A stretch of DNA of 64,000 nucleotides from Bacteroides sp. (lineage in GTDB: Bacteria > Bacteroidota > Bacteroidia > Bacteroidales > Bacteroidaceae): assembly GCF_028690125.1 (NCBI RefSeq), contig NZ_JAQVBV010000003.1:1-64000 (forward strand), read 5' to 3'. Made by a program: the position numbers and the translations under genes. The notes below the pieces were generated by a model. That model was not told where the DNA came from. It did not search any database and worked only from the letters and a program-made list of their open reading frames with translations. This document shows, piece after piece, positions 44,534 through 55,066 of the stretch. How positions within the stretch are numbered: position 1 is the first letter of the stretch; every line of letters starts with the position of its first letter.

Positions 44534-46480
44534 TTATAATTCGTTAATATACATATCTAGCCAAGCTAACCGTTGCTCTATGAAATCTTTTAGGAACTGT
44601 ACCTCTTTTTCATAACTTCCCCGGTCTATGTAATTAGGCCACATCACTTGGTGTATATCCCATCCGGCTCCACCGTTTTCTTGGCTTCCGAAATTGCGTG
44701 CAGCAGCACCTTCCAATTCATTGGAACGGTTCTGTACAAATTGTGGAAGTTGATCTAATTGTGGTTTCACTGTATTCCATTTTTCTTTGAGTGCTTTTAC
44801 GAAGGCTGGATCCTTAAACATTTGATCGAACCATGGCGAACAGGTTTTAATATACCAACCTTTCGGACCGGTTGAAGTTGCTCCTTGTTCTGTTGTAATG
44901 TGATTGGCATTACCAAAAGCTATATCGAAATCCCATACAAGAGGTTGTTCTATAATATTATTTCCAAGAACAGCCATATAACAACTTCCTCGCATATTTC
45001 CGTCACAATTCTTTGAAAGTTCCTGTACGATGAAGTATTTAACAAATGATTCTATATCTATGTATTTATGGTATCCATTTTCAGGATCAGTGAATTTATC
45101 GGAATATAAAACAGATTCGGCTTTATTATAGAAGTCTTTAACAAACTTGACTTGCTCCGCAGTTGGTTCGTCCGGATCTTTAAACATCATAGGCAATTTC
45201 TTTATATCTGTTTTGAAACGTTCTCCTTCATCATAGTGAAAGTCTAGTTCCAAGAGGTAATCGCCATTAACAGCTTTATCAGCCAGATTGATATTAAGGC
45301 GTTCTTCAGACACCTTGACGTGTTCTGTCAAGGCATAAACTCCCAGATATTTTCCATTCAGATATACTTCTACACTAATTGATTTGGGTGTCCATCTCAT
45401 ACCGACAATCTGCGAAATTTTGAATGCAGTAATATTTCTTATAAGTGTTTTATCGGCATAATTAGCAAGTAAAGCCCAATCTTTATCCTTACTCATACCT
45501 AACAATTGAGTTTTTTTATCCAGCTTTATTTTATATGGTTTTTTGGGCATTCCCCAAGTTGAATTTCCACGTCCACGTATTCCGGCAGTGCCTTCAACAG
45601 GAGTCCCGTCCGTATAAAGTTTATCTGGGTCCTCGACTTTAATTGTTGCCTTTACGTAATTTTCTTTATCTTTAATTTCTGCATTATTCTCTGTATTAAT
45701 ATGGATCTGAGGAATATGTATTGACCTTATGGTTACTATATAATTGATCTTAGTTCCATCTTTTTTCTTTAAGCTGTATGTTAGGGGAGAATCGAAATTG
45801 TTAGCTGTTTTTTCACTAATTTGTGGAATGTCGCCGATAGTGACAGAAACGCCACGAAAACCGAAACTTAAAACGAGTGATTGAGTAGAGACACCTTCAG
45901 GAAGAATAACATTTACTGAATTACCTTCAATAACGGCTATAATATCTTTATCTAGTTCGCTATTTTGAGCAGCTTCCAGAACAAATGAATAAATACCTTC
46001 TTCCCCTTCTCTATTGAGTTTTCTTTTTTCTCCATCGTTTAGATAAACGGTGACTACATTATTATCATAAGCTATACAAACAATAACAGGGTCGCCTTCA
46101 GTAGATGTTTTTATTGGAATGCCCAGGTTTGTACCGTTTACTACCCATGTACCTGTGGTACTTTTAGTAACAACGGGAACTCCTTTACTTGCAATATCAA
46201 TGATGTAATATTTTACAGATAGTTCTATGGTACTTTTATCGCTTAAAGTAAAAGTTGTCGTTGAACCTGTAGCTTTGATCCCACTGACCATTAAAGATTT
46301 GTCAAGTGCATCCTCAAATTGCTGGAGAACTGTTGGGGTAGTGGTAGTAATAGGTGGTGGTTCATTTCCATCGTTATTACTAATGTCTTTTTTGTCATCA
46401 GAACATGAAAAGAGAAAAATTGAAAGAACAAAACAAAGCTGTAGAAAGGCTTGTAGAATTGATAAATTGTGCTTCTTCAT
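44534..46480 (-). CDS. CotH-like kinase-fold surface lipoprotein
   Basis: The 648-residue protein has a lipoprotein signal (IFLFSC, cysteine near 26) followed by SDDKKD, an acidic surface-export type stretch. The N-terminal 230 residues are beta-rich, with segments resembling Bacteroides DUF4971/DUF5018-type domains. The CotH domain spans about 250-640, with RGRGNSTWG, KDWALLANYADKTLIRN, YLGVYALTEHVK, YLLELDFH and WDFDIAFGNA. CotH proteins have an atypical protein-kinase fold and some phosphorylate surface proteins; activity here is untested. No partner gene is adjacent. Confidence 0.87.
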   Translation of the reverse strand: MKKHNLSILQAFLQLCFVLSIFLFSCSDDKKDISNNDGNEPPPITTTTPTVLQQFEDALDKSLMVSGIKATGSTTTFTLSDKSTIELSVKYYIIDIASKGVPVVTKSTTGTWVVNGTNLGIPIKTSTEGDPVIVCIAYDNNVVTVYLNDGEKRKLNREGEEGIYSFVLEAAQNSELDKDIIAVIEGNSVNVILPEGVSTQSLVLSFGFRGVSVTIGDIPQISEKTANNFDSPLTYSLKKKDGTKINYIVTIRSIHIPQIHINTENNAEIKDKENYVKATIKVEDPDKLYTDGTPVEGTAGIRGRGNSTWGMPKKPYKIKLDKKTQLLGMSKDKDWALLANYADKTLIRNITAFKISQIVGMRWTPKSISVEVYLNGKYLGVYALTEHVKVSEERLNINLADKAVNGDYLLELDFHYDEGERFKTDIKKLPMMFKDPDEPTAEQVKFVKDFYNKAESVLYSDKFTDPENGYHKYIDIESFVKYFIVQELSKNCDGNMRGSCYMAVLGNNIIEQPLVWDFDIAFGNANHITTEQGATSTGPKGWYIKTCSPWFDQMFKDPAFVKALKEKWNTVKPQLDQLPQFVQNRSNELEGAAARNFGSQENGGAGWDIHQVMWPNYIDRGSYEKEVQFLKDFIEQRLAWLDMYINEL

Positions 46481-46816
46481 GAATAAATGTATTAAATTGG
46501 TTATTAGATTATGATCAACTTAGATTATTATGAGGCTAATAGTATCGGATATTATAGGTTACTTGCTTGATGGTCAGAATGTCGATATGTGTCCGCAAGA
46601 AATATATATTACTCAAAAGTATGGAGTTTTTAGCAAACAAACAAGAAAATAACTTGAAAATTTAGTTCTAACATTATTTTTTGAAAGAAAAGTTATATTT
46701 ATTGTAGAAACAAAAGGGAAATTATCTCAAAGTTCAAGATTACATACGTTTAGATTTTCTTTTATCGACTATTCTCTTTATTTTTGTACTATTATGACAA
46801 CGCAAGGAGATAGTAT
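46481..46816. other. 336-bp divergent gap between the CotH-like and sirtuin genes
   Basis: It contains the sirtuin promoter element. A 40-codon frame at 46530-46652 has no visible family features. No other feature was found. Confidence 0.5.
46779..46786 (+). promoter_or_regulatory. -7 element TATTTTTG for the sirtuin gene
   Basis: Perfect TAnnTTTG, 30 bp before the ATG at 46817. Confidence 0.5.
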
Positions 46817-47518
46817 ATGAAGAATCTGGTAATATTGACAGGGGCAGGCATGAGTGCGGAGAGTGGAATTAGTACTTTTCGGGATGCAGGAGGACTATGG
46901 GATTGTTATCCTGTAGAACAGGTAGCGACTCCTGAGGGATATCAGCGTGATCCGGCATTGGTAATCAATTTCTATAATGAACGGCGAAAACAGTTGTTGG
47001 AAGTGAAGCCGAATCATGGACATGAACTGTTGGCGGAATTTGAGAAAGATTATCACGTGACAGTGATAACGCAGAATATTGATAATCTGCATGAACGGGC
47101 GGGTAGTAGCCATATTATTCATTTACATGGTGAATTGACAAAAGTTTGTTCGACCAGGGACCCCTATAATCCTCATTATATAAAAGAATTAAAACCTGAA
47201 GAATACGAAGTAAAGCTGGGAGATAAAGCAGGAGACGGAAGTCAGCTACGTCCTTTTATTGTATGGTTCGGGGAAGCCGTTCCAGAGATTGAAAAGGCGA
47301 TTCTTTGTGTGGAGAAAGCTGATATTTTCGTGATTATCGGGACTTCACTGAATGTATATCCGGCTGCGGGCTTGTTACATTATGTACCGGGAGGAGCAGA
47401 AGTGTATCTGATTGATCCCAAGCCTGTAGAGACGCATACTTCACGCCTAATCCATGTTATCCGGAAAGGAGCATCGGATGGAGTGGATGAATTGAAAGGT
47501 GCGTTGAGGGTTGGTTGA
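46817..47518 (+). CDS. cobB: Sir2-family NAD-dependent protein deacylase
   Basis: The 233-residue protein is a compact class III sirtuin. It has the NAD-binding GAGMSAESGISTFRDAGGLW (residues 8-27), TQNIDNLHERAG and the catalytic histidine in HLHGEL. The C-terminal GTSLNVYPAAGL also binds NAD. Zinc-binding cysteines are missing, as in several class III and Bacteroidota sirtuins. It would remove acyl groups from lysines using NAD. It is followed 52 bp later by an SGNH hydrolase gene, probably in one transcript. Confidence 0.92.
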   Translation: MKNLVILTGAGMSAESGISTFRDAGGLWDCYPVEQVATPEGYQRDPALVINFYNERRKQLLEVKPNHGHELLAEFEKDYHVTVITQNIDNLHERAGSSHIIHLHGELTKVCSTRDPYNPHYIKELKPEEYEVKLGDKAGDGSQLRPFIVWFGEAVPEIEKAILCVEKADIFVIIGTSLNVYPAAGLLHYVPGGAEVYLIDPKPVETHTSRLIHVIRKGASDGVDELKGALRVG

Positions 47519-47570
47519 TTTAAATGTTATTTTGTTATGTAACTTCCATTTCTATGGTAATAAGATACTT

Positions 47571-48428
47571 ATGAAAAACAAATTATTAATAGTAGGAGCG
47601 TTTTTGTCTTTTTGTTCTTGCATATATGGACAGGGTCAATCTGCCACAGTAGAAAAAGGACTGTTCATAAATAAAAAAGAGTATTTTCAGCATCCCTGGC
47701 AAGGTAAAAGAGTGGGGTATATCGGTGATTCTATTACAGATCCTAATTGCTACGGGGATAAGATTAAGAAGTATTGGGACTTTCTGAAAGATTGGCTCGG
47801 AATTACTCCTTTTGTTTATGGCATAAGTGGGCGACAGTGGGATGACGTGCCACGTCAGGCAGGAGAGTTGAAGAATGAACATGGTGCAGAGATTGATGCC
47901 ATCATTGTTTTAATGGGTACAAATGATTTTAATAGTGGTGTACCTATAGGCGAATGGTTTACTGAACGGGAAGAGCAAGTAATGGCAGCTTCCGGAGAAA
48001 CTAAAAAGATGGTAAAGCGGATTAGACGTATCCCGATAATGGATAAAGATACTTATAAAGGTCGTATTAATATAGGTATAAATCAATTAAAGAAGCTCTT
48101 CCCTGATAAGCAAATCGTTTTATTAACTCCTTTGCATCGTTCTTTTGCAGAATTTAGTGAGAGGAATGTGCAGCCGGACGAGAGCTATCAAAATAGTTGT
48201 GGAGAATATATTGATGCTTATGTTCTCGCTATAAAAGAAGCGGGTAACATTTGGGGAATTCCTGTGATAGATTTTAATTCAAAGACGGGCATCAACCCGA
48301 TGATTGAGGAACAACTTATTTATTTTAATGATCCCACTTTTGACCGTTTACATCCAAATACGAATGGTCAGGAACGGATGGCTCGTACATTGATGTATCA
48401 ATTGCTTTCATTGCCTGCGGTATTTTAA
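47571..48428 (+). CDS. secreted SGNH/GDSL-type hydrolase
   Basis: From the ATG at 47571 (MKNKLLIVGAFLSFCSC) the protein has 285 residues. The track's start at 47511 overlaps the sirtuin gene and lacks signal character. A lipobox-like FCSC suggests lipid attachment. SGNH motifs are visible: GDSITDPN (nucleophile Ser), MGTNDF, and DRLHPNTNGQ (Asp-His). Such enzymes are esterases, often deacetylating sugars. The substrate is unknown. Confidence 0.88.
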   Translation: MKNKLLIVGAFLSFCSCIYGQGQSATVEKGLFINKKEYFQHPWQGKRVGYIGDSITDPNCYGDKIKKYWDFLKDWLGITPFVYGISGRQWDDVPRQAGELKNEHGAEIDAIIVLMGTNDFNSGVPIGEWFTEREEQVMAASGETKKMVKRIRRIPIMDKDTYKGRINIGINQLKKLFPDKQIVLLTPLHRSFAEFSERNVQPDESYQNSCGEYIDAYVLAIKEAGNIWGIPVIDFNSKTGINPMIEEQLIYFNDPTFDRLHPNTNGQERMARTLMYQLLSLPAVF

Positions 48429-48834
48429 ATAACTTGAGTGTAGAATAAAATAATTATTAATCCGTTGATAATTTCGTGATTATCGATTGATTGATGCGGT
48501 GAATGATGAATTCTAAAATATTGCCCGGGTAAAACATTTCAGACATAGGTCATTCAATATTTTATTGTAAATGCATTGCTTGCTATTACAGTCTATTGTT
48601 TTTTTGAAAAAGAGTCCGGCATTGATGTGTAATTTGTCAATGATGGGCAGCTAATATTATTCAAAGAATCATATCGGATTTATGTTGAAATACATGAATT
48701 TTGTTATCTTTAGAGCTAGCATCTCGATTGAGTTTGAATAGAAATTATTAGGTAAAAGATTGAAAGGACTATCTCCTATGGGTGAGACAGTCCTTTCTTC
48801 ATGATAGTATTTATGTACTATATTACATAAATAA
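48429..48834. other. 406-bp convergent gap
   Basis: Apart from the terminator hairpin at 48762-48797 the gap shows no gene or repeat. Confidence 0.55.
48762..48797. terminator. bidirectional terminator hairpin between convergent genes
   Basis: GAAAGGACT-TCTC pairs with GAGA-AGTCCTTTC, interrupted by one mismatch, across an 8-nt loop. Confidence 0.7.
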
Positions 48835-49845
48835 TTACCATTGAATAGCTTGATCTTGATCCGGAATCAGTGTATTGATCTGGCGCTCCATTGTCATGGA
48901 ACCCTTTACGTCATATATCATTGGATTCTTTGGATCTGAAGTGAAGTCTGTATATTTATACTCTAGACGCAAGATCGTTATATGACGTTCCAAATAAGGC
49001 TTCGTCTCATGTTTTTGTATGATTAGCTCATAAGTACAATCACCTACAGGCACTATATTGGCTCCACTTGTAGGGTCACCTTGTTTAATTGTCAATGGCC
49101 CTGCCATATTCCCATCTTTATTCAGTGCCCCTTCATTAAAGGTCACAATCACTTTATACTTACTGCGATTCTCATCTTCTTCCCATACTGAGCCTGCATA
49201 GAAGAATATTGAATTATCGTCTACTACGCGAGTCACGCGGGTATCTACTATAGCGGGATCATTGGTAGTACCATCTACATAAATATTCATTAATGTAGTT
49301 GAATAAGTACCGGAATAGTTGTTGTATAAGTTAATACCCAATAAAGCCTTACACCATCCCTTACGAATATTGCGAGTGTAAGACGGGTCCTCTTCAATAT
49401 TTAATGGAAGCACCCATTTCTCATTTAAATCTAATCCTTCCAAATTAAAATTGAGAGTGTAGTTTTGTGTATTCTCACCGGCTGGTATAAGGCAAGTTTC
49501 TGATGGAAACGAATAAAATCTTTCAGGCAATTGCCGAAACCAAAGATCCTTACGTCCTATTGCAAATTTTTCAGTATTCAAATGAAGCAGTGTATCGTTA
49601 TCTACTCCGACTTTCACATTGATACTCCGTTCGTTATCACGCGTACCACTGACAATGACCGGTAACTGATAAGATGCCGTGCCGTCGGGTTGGTAGCGTA
49701 TGTAAATATCGCACACACCGTTGCTACCTACCGGTGCTTTAAACGAAATCATCTGGCTGTGTAGCTCATTTTCCCATTCATCGTTGCATGATCCAAAGAA
49801 GACACATACCGCCGACATAATTCCTAAAATATATAATTTTTTCAT
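48835..49845 (-). CDS. SusE-position lipoprotein, DUF1735/DUF4973-like
   Basis: From the ATG at 49845 (MKKLYILGIMSAVC) the protein has 336 residues. The track's start at 49881 adds 12 residues without signal character and overlaps the susD stop. It has a lipoprotein signal with lipobox FFGSC followed by NDEWENE. Two beta-domains follow: an N-terminal DUF1735-like immunoglobulin fold (SYQLPVIVSGT) and a C-terminal domain seen beside SusD genes. It probably binds glycan at the surface. It is the last gene of the leftward SGBP-SusC-SusD unit. Confidence 0.75.
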   Translation of the reverse strand: MKKLYILGIMSAVCVFFGSCNDEWENELHSQMISFKAPVGSNGVCDIYIRYQPDGTASYQLPVIVSGTRDNERSINVKVGVDNDTLLHLNTEKFAIGRKDLWFRQLPERFYSFPSETCLIPAGENTQNYTLNFNLEGLDLNEKWVLPLNIEEDPSYTRNIRKGWCKALLGINLYNNYSGTYSTTLMNIYVDGTTNDPAIVDTRVTRVVDDNSIFFYAGSVWEEDENRSKYKVIVTFNEGALNKDGNMAGPLTIKQGDPTSGANIVPVGDCTYELIIQKHETKPYLERHITILRLEYKYTDFTSDPKNPMIYDVKGSMTMERQINTLIPDQDQAIQW

Positions 49846-49873
49846 ATTGTATCCATTGTTTACGTTACTACCA

Positions 49874-51928
49874 TTAATCATAATCCTGCCATCCCGGTGC
49901 TTGAGTCATATTTTTATTACGTTTCAATTCGTCGTAAGTGATAGGCCAAAAATACTGTTTCCGTGAGAAGGAAGTTTGAAGGTTGGCTACTCTGACCGGT
50001 GTATAGAAAGCATCCCTATGGTCTTTGTTTACTAAAGTATTACAACCATAGATCTGCTCACTTTCATGCTCTTCGGCAATCTTCCAACGGCGTAAATCGA
50101 AGAAGCGCTGATTCTCGTTGAAGAATTCAATTTGGCGTTCGTGCACAAGCTTATTAAAGAACAATTTTGGATCTTCGTAAACAGCATTGTCGTAGTCAGG
50201 AAGTCCGGCACGCATACGGACCGGTTTGACGCCGCGGCGCATTTCTTCGATATCGCGTTTGATAGTATGTGTTTTACTTCCATCCCATGAAGCGATCTCG
50301 TAAGCTTTTCCCGAAGTCAAATTATTGAGTGCCTCTGCATATATCAATAGAATGTCAGCATAGCGAAGAGTAGGTTCTACCTTGTCACAGATACTTCCCC
50401 CGTGGTTAGCGCAATCTGTAGGATGGACATATTTTTTAACTCCAATACCGGTAATCAACCAATTCTGTCCACCATTGATACGACCGTCGTCTGCACCACG
50501 ATAGTACCATCTTTGTATATATCTATAATGCTCATCTTTTCCTTCTACGGCACTTGCACAGTCCCATACACATCCATTATAAGCTACTGATGCATAGAAG
50601 CGAGGCTCTCTGTTGGTATATTCCATATGAACGTCATTTGGCACGTGATCATAAAGATGTTCATTTTTGTTGTTATTGGTCACATATCCATCTGGGCAAG
50701 TTGCACGATCAAATGGCTTTCCGTCCGCCATATCATACGCGTCACATTGTTTTTGTGTCATACCATGGATGTTCCAACCACCGCAGGAAGCTGGCAATTG
50801 ATGTCTCACCAAGTCAGCGATACCTTGTTCTGTTTCCAAGTTATTACCATCTTTATTTAAACCACGAGTAAAGATCAATTCAGGGTTTTCTGCTGCATAC
50901 AACTCTCCGTTGAATATAGCGCGATAAGATTCGAACGGATCAATGTTTTGCCATCCTTCAGGGAAGTTTTTATTGGAATAAATGTCATGTGGCGGTGGGG
51001 TAATTGTACTGGGATATGATTTGTCATTGTCTTGTACTCTTACTCCTACCGTATAAATTTTATAAAATCCTGTGCTTTCTGCATATTCTATCATATCTTT
51101 CGCAGCAGCAGCGGCTTTTGCCCATTTCGACTCATCATATTCCTGTGGAATCAAGTTACGTCCCTTTTTATCTGTAAAGTCTGCCATTTCTGTATTTCCA
51201 TTAGTCAATGGACTAGCTCCGTAAAGAAACACTTTGGCACGTACTGCCAGAGCAGCTCCTTTTGTAGGACGACAAATATTCAGGTTATCCCGTCTCTCGA
51301 ATAATTCGTATGCAGCTTGCTGCATCTCAGAAGTGATAAAGTCTACACATTCATCATATGAATTACGGGGATAACTTAGTTCTTCATAAGATTTGGTGTA
51401 ATCAGCGCCTTCTATTGGCATAATGGGCACCGGACCGTATTTCTTCAACAATAACCAATAGAAATAAGCACGCAAGAAACGAGCCTGCCCTTTTACGTCA
51501 GTAATTTCTTCTTGAGTGAAATCTTTATTTTTATATACATTATTGATCAAGATAGATGCCTGATAGATAGCATCGTATGCCCAAGGCCATGAATTGGTAT
51601 AATATCCTCCATAGGAATATCCGTACCCGTATTCACCCAATTTGAATTTACGGTAACGGTCTCCATTATTTCCTTCATTAAATGCTTGGTCATCAGAGAA
51701 ATTAGTTGGACAGATGTCACTATGTCCCACTTCAATATTATCACCTTGTAGACGACTGTAGCAAAATGACAACCATTGCAATGTATAGTCTTTACTTTCA
51801 AAGATATGATCGTTTGATTGTTGTTCTTTAAAGTAGCGATCTACATTTAAGTAATCGGAACAAGAAGTGAAGCCAAGTCCAAGTCCGACTATGATCGCTC
51901 CCATCAATATATATTTTCCTTTTTTCAT
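49874..51928 (-). CDS. SusD/RagB-family lipoprotein (left duplicated unit)
   Basis: The 684-residue protein is longer than average for SusD. It has lipobox cysteine near residue 23 (LGFTSC) followed by SDYLNVD. SusD landmarks are GQARFLRAYFYWLLLKKYGP, LRYADILLIYAEALNNL and FDLRRWKIAEE. It is clearly homologous to the partial SusD at 62879 (shared QARFLRAYFYW and DELSYPRN-type blocks). It pairs with the SusC 19 bp upstream. Substrate is unknown. Confidence 0.94.
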   Translation of the reverse strand: MKKGKYILMGAIIVGLGLGFTSCSDYLNVDRYFKEQQSNDHIFESKDYTLQWLSFCYSRLQGDNIEVGHSDICPTNFSDDQAFNEGNNGDRYRKFKLGEYGYGYSYGGYYTNSWPWAYDAIYQASILINNVYKNKDFTQEEITDVKGQARFLRAYFYWLLLKKYGPVPIMPIEGADYTKSYEELSYPRNSYDECVDFITSEMQQAAYELFERRDNLNICRPTKGAALAVRAKVFLYGASPLTNGNTEMADFTDKKGRNLIPQEYDESKWAKAAAAAKDMIEYAESTGFYKIYTVGVRVQDNDKSYPSTITPPPHDIYSNKNFPEGWQNIDPFESYRAIFNGELYAAENPELIFTRGLNKDGNNLETEQGIADLVRHQLPASCGGWNIHGMTQKQCDAYDMADGKPFDRATCPDGYVTNNNKNEHLYDHVPNDVHMEYTNREPRFYASVAYNGCVWDCASAVEGKDEHYRYIQRWYYRGADDGRINGGQNWLITGIGVKKYVHPTDCANHGGSICDKVEPTLRYADILLIYAEALNNLTSGKAYEIASWDGSKTHTIKRDIEEMRRGVKPVRMRAGLPDYDNAVYEDPKLFFNKLVHERQIEFFNENQRFFDLRRWKIAEEHESEQIYGCNTLVNKDHRDAFYTPVRVANLQTSFSRKQYFWPITYDELKRNKNMTQAPGWQDYD

Positions 51929-51947
51929 ATTTCTTATTTATTATAGG

Positions 51948-54900
51948 TTATAAGTTTATCGTCAAGCCTATTGTATAGGATTTAGCTAATGGATATTCTT
52001 GTCCGTTAGAACTTCCTAATTCCGGATCCCAAAGCTTGAATTTGGAGAATGTAAGTAAATTAGTCCCCATCAAATAGATACGTACATTATCCAAATGGAT
52101 ACGGTTTACTAATCGTTTAGGAATTGTATAACCGATGTCCAGATTCTTCAGACGGAGATACGAACCATCGCGCAACCAATATGTAGAAGCTCGGTAATTA
52201 TTAGAGTTGCCGCCATAGCTTAGGCGAGGATAGATTGCATTCGGGTTTTCATTCTCTCCCAATGACCAGTAGTTTCCTGGCACATCGTTTAGGATATTTC
52301 CCCAACTATTTGATTGGAATGGATAAACTGTAAATCCATTAATAAAGAAAGATGATTTACCGGCTCCTTGAAAAAGTACATTGAAATCGAATTCTTTCCA
52401 TTGAGCAGAAAGTCCGAATCCATAAATCATGTTCGGTTTGGTAGTAGCACCGATAGGTACTACATCATTTCCATTAACGACTCCATCTCCATTCACATCC
52501 TTATATTTTATGTCACCGGGAGCTACTTCGCCAAAATCTTGTCTTGGACTATTGCGAATTTCATCATAATCTTTGAACAGTCCTTCAGCAATTAATCCAC
52601 GTGCTTGATCTACACGGAATCCGGCTATCATGTTGTACGAATAATGACTGAATTGTTCATCGTACTCTTTAATCTCATTCTTGCTATAGGTCATATTAGC
52701 ACGCAATCTCAGGTCTAAATCTCCAAATTTCTCATGAAAAGCAATATTCCCGTCGAATCCTCTGGATAAAACAGCGCCTACATTGGCATACGGAGCTGGA
52801 ATATGGTTCAATCCCACACTTTGCGGTAAAAACTTACGATTCAGATAGATTCCATCGCGTTGTTCGTGGAAGTAATCGACCGTACCGCTAAGTTTGTCAT
52901 TGAATAATGAGAAGTCTAAACCTATGTCATGTTTTGTAGCAACTTCCCATGTAATATATGGAGAAGATATTCTCGAATATGATAATCCCGGATAGTAATA
53001 AAGAGCTGTTTTGATATCACCGTAATAATATCCATCTGTATCATAAGTTGCAAATCTTTCTACATAAGGGAAGCGTATCTGAGTATCACCGTTCATCAAT
53101 TTATCATTTCCTACTTTACCATAAGAATAACGCAACTTAAACATATTCATCCATTTAAGATTTTGCTTGATAATTGGCTCTTCTGCAATGTTCCAGGCAG
53201 CAGAGTATGCGGGGAAGAAACCGAATTGATGGCCAGTAGCAAAGTTCTCCGAACCGTTGTAACCGAAGTTGAAATCAACGAAATAACGATACTTCCATCC
53301 GTAAGTAAATCGTCCGGCAAGACCCTGATGGCGATATTGAATTCCGGAAACTATTCTTTCGTAACCCGCTAATTCATAATAATTCTTGTTATCCACTTTT
53401 TTATCTTGTGAATACTTCATTACGGCTCCTACCTGATGATCGCCAAAAGTACGGTTATAATGTAACTCTGCTTCCAGATTCTCATATCGTGTACCGCTAG
53501 CTCCTGTTGTTGATAACATCAACTGTTCAGTTTCTATTCTTGTAAACTGGAGTTTACCTTCAGTTGTACGTTGTCGTTCTGCTAACCAGCTTTCCGGCCA
53601 TCTGTAATGGTTATCACTATTATCCGTATTCGTATCAAAACCAAAGCGTCCGTAAAATTTCAATCCATTTGTTATAAATTTCAGATCTTGTTCTAAATTG
53701 ACGGTTGTCTGTATTTTATTTTTCCATTTTTCCTGATATCCTTGTTGTGTAATCAGTACCCATGGATTTCTTTTTCCACCATTTCCTTGTGCTCCCCATC
53801 TACCGTCACTATATTGTGGAGGAGAGGCAATTGGATTATATCCCATCAGGGAGTTCCAAATTTCACCATATTGACTTCCCGGTAGATTTTGCTTATCCAA
53901 TGAACCGGCTACGCCAACTTTCAGTAAGGTAGTTTTCGTTAAGTCTATATCTATGTTCATACGATAATTCCAACGATGATAATTGGCATTGGTCTTATAG
54001 TCTTTCATAGTCCGATCTGATTCGTACATACCTCCTTCGTCCACGTAGCTGGCAGAAATAAAATAACGTGCTACCGTACCACCACCGGTTAAGTCAATGT
54101 TAGCTCGATAGGTAGGTGCTCCATCTTTCAATATCATACCCATCCAGTCTACATTTGGGAAAAGATCAGGATCCAGTCCATTCTCAATTAGCTCTATATC
54201 ACTATCAGAATAAGCAGCAGATTGATTACGTGTCATTAATGCTTCATTCATCATGCGAGCATACGTTGGTCCATCTACAAATTCCGGAGTTTTCGTGCGT
54301 GTATTGTAGGTCATTTCCGCTTTGGCATTGATTCGTGTCTTACCTTCTTTTCCTCGTTTAGTTGTAATCAATATAACGCCGTTAGCACCACGAGAACCAT
54401 AAATTGCTGTAGCAGAGGCATCTTTCAATACAGTGAAGTCTTGTATGTCTTCTACATTGATTTCATTCATGCTACGTTCAAACCCATCGACTAATACCAA
54501 TGCACTGGCTCCTGCACCAAAAGTAGAGATTCCCCGAATCCAGAATTCAGAAACATTATCACCCGGTTGTCCTGAGGTTTGACGTGCTATGATACCCGGT
54601 ACAACACCTCCCAAAGCATTAGTAATACTAGATGTTGAGGTTTTCAATTGGGACACGTCTACCGTAGTTACCGCACCGGTCACAGTTATTTTCTTTTGTA
54701 CACCAGTACCTGTTATTGTAACTTCGTCCAATACAGTCGATGAAGTCTCTTTCATCACAACATTCAGCACCCTCTTTTCTTTCACGAACACTTCCTGCTT
54801 GTCATAGCCAATGTAAGAGAATACCAAATATGAATAACTTGGAACCTTTATTTTAAAATGACCATTTATATCTGTCATCACACCCAAACTTGGTACGTTT

Positions 54901-55046
54901 TTCACAACAATATTCACACCAATCATGGGTTCTTTGTTTTCTTCTGTGACTGTACCTGTCACTTCTATCATTTGTTGTTGATCTTGAGCATAGGATATAT
55001 TTATCCACCCTATCATCAACAAAAATAGTAAAATGTAATTCTTCAT
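51948..55046 (-). CDS. SusC/RagA-family TonB-dependent transporter (left duplicated unit)
   Basis: The 1032-residue transporter has a signal peptide ending near ISYAQ and a CarboxypepD_reg-like domain (VTGTVTEENKEPMIGVN). The plug is entered through LDEVTITGTGVQKKITVTG rather than the usual VVVGYG motif, then contains SATAIYGSRGANGVILITTK. The barrel ends in SYTIGLTINL. No STN domain is present. It shares long blocks (FATGHQFGFFPAYSAAWN) with the SusC at 59753. It follows the IPT-NHL gene by 20 bp. Confidence 0.95.
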   Translation of the reverse strand: MKNYILLFLLMIGWINISYAQDQQQMIEVTGTVTEENKEPMIGVNIVVKNVPSLGVMTDINGHFKIKVPSYSYLVFSYIGYDKQEVFVKEKRVLNVVMKETSSTVLDEVTITGTGVQKKITVTGAVTTVDVSQLKTSTSSITNALGGVVPGIIARQTSGQPGDNVSEFWIRGISTFGAGASALVLVDGFERSMNEINVEDIQDFTVLKDASATAIYGSRGANGVILITTKRGKEGKTRINAKAEMTYNTRTKTPEFVDGPTYARMMNEALMTRNQSAAYSDSDIELIENGLDPDLFPNVDWMGMILKDGAPTYRANIDLTGGGTVARYFISASYVDEGGMYESDRTMKDYKTNANYHRWNYRMNIDIDLTKTTLLKVGVAGSLDKQNLPGSQYGEIWNSLMGYNPIASPPQYSDGRWGAQGNGGKRNPWVLITQQGYQEKWKNKIQTTVNLEQDLKFITNGLKFYGRFGFDTNTDNSDNHYRWPESWLAERQRTTEGKLQFTRIETEQLMLSTTGASGTRYENLEAELHYNRTFGDHQVGAVMKYSQDKKVDNKNYYELAGYERIVSGIQYRHQGLAGRFTYGWKYRYFVDFNFGYNGSENFATGHQFGFFPAYSAAWNIAEEPIIKQNLKWMNMFKLRYSYGKVGNDKLMNGDTQIRFPYVERFATYDTDGYYYGDIKTALYYYPGLSYSRISSPYITWEVATKHDIGLDFSLFNDKLSGTVDYFHEQRDGIYLNRKFLPQSVGLNHIPAPYANVGAVLSRGFDGNIAFHEKFGDLDLRLRANMTYSKNEIKEYDEQFSHYSYNMIAGFRVDQARGLIAEGLFKDYDEIRNSPRQDFGEVAPGDIKYKDVNGDGVVNGNDVVPIGATTKPNMIYGFGLSAQWKEFDFNVLFQGAGKSSFFINGFTVYPFQSNSWGNILNDVPGNYWSLGENENPNAIYPRLSYGGNSNNYRASTYWLRDGSYLRLKNLDIGYTIPKRLVNRIHLDNVRIYLMGTNLLTFSKFKLWDPELGSSNGQEYPLAKSYTIGLTINL

Positions 55047-55066
55047 AAGTATGTGTTTATATAGTA

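Noticed and set aside
46530-46652. 40-codon ORF upstream of the sirtuin gene
   Set aside because: Too short to support, no motif, and no promoter element placed in front of it.
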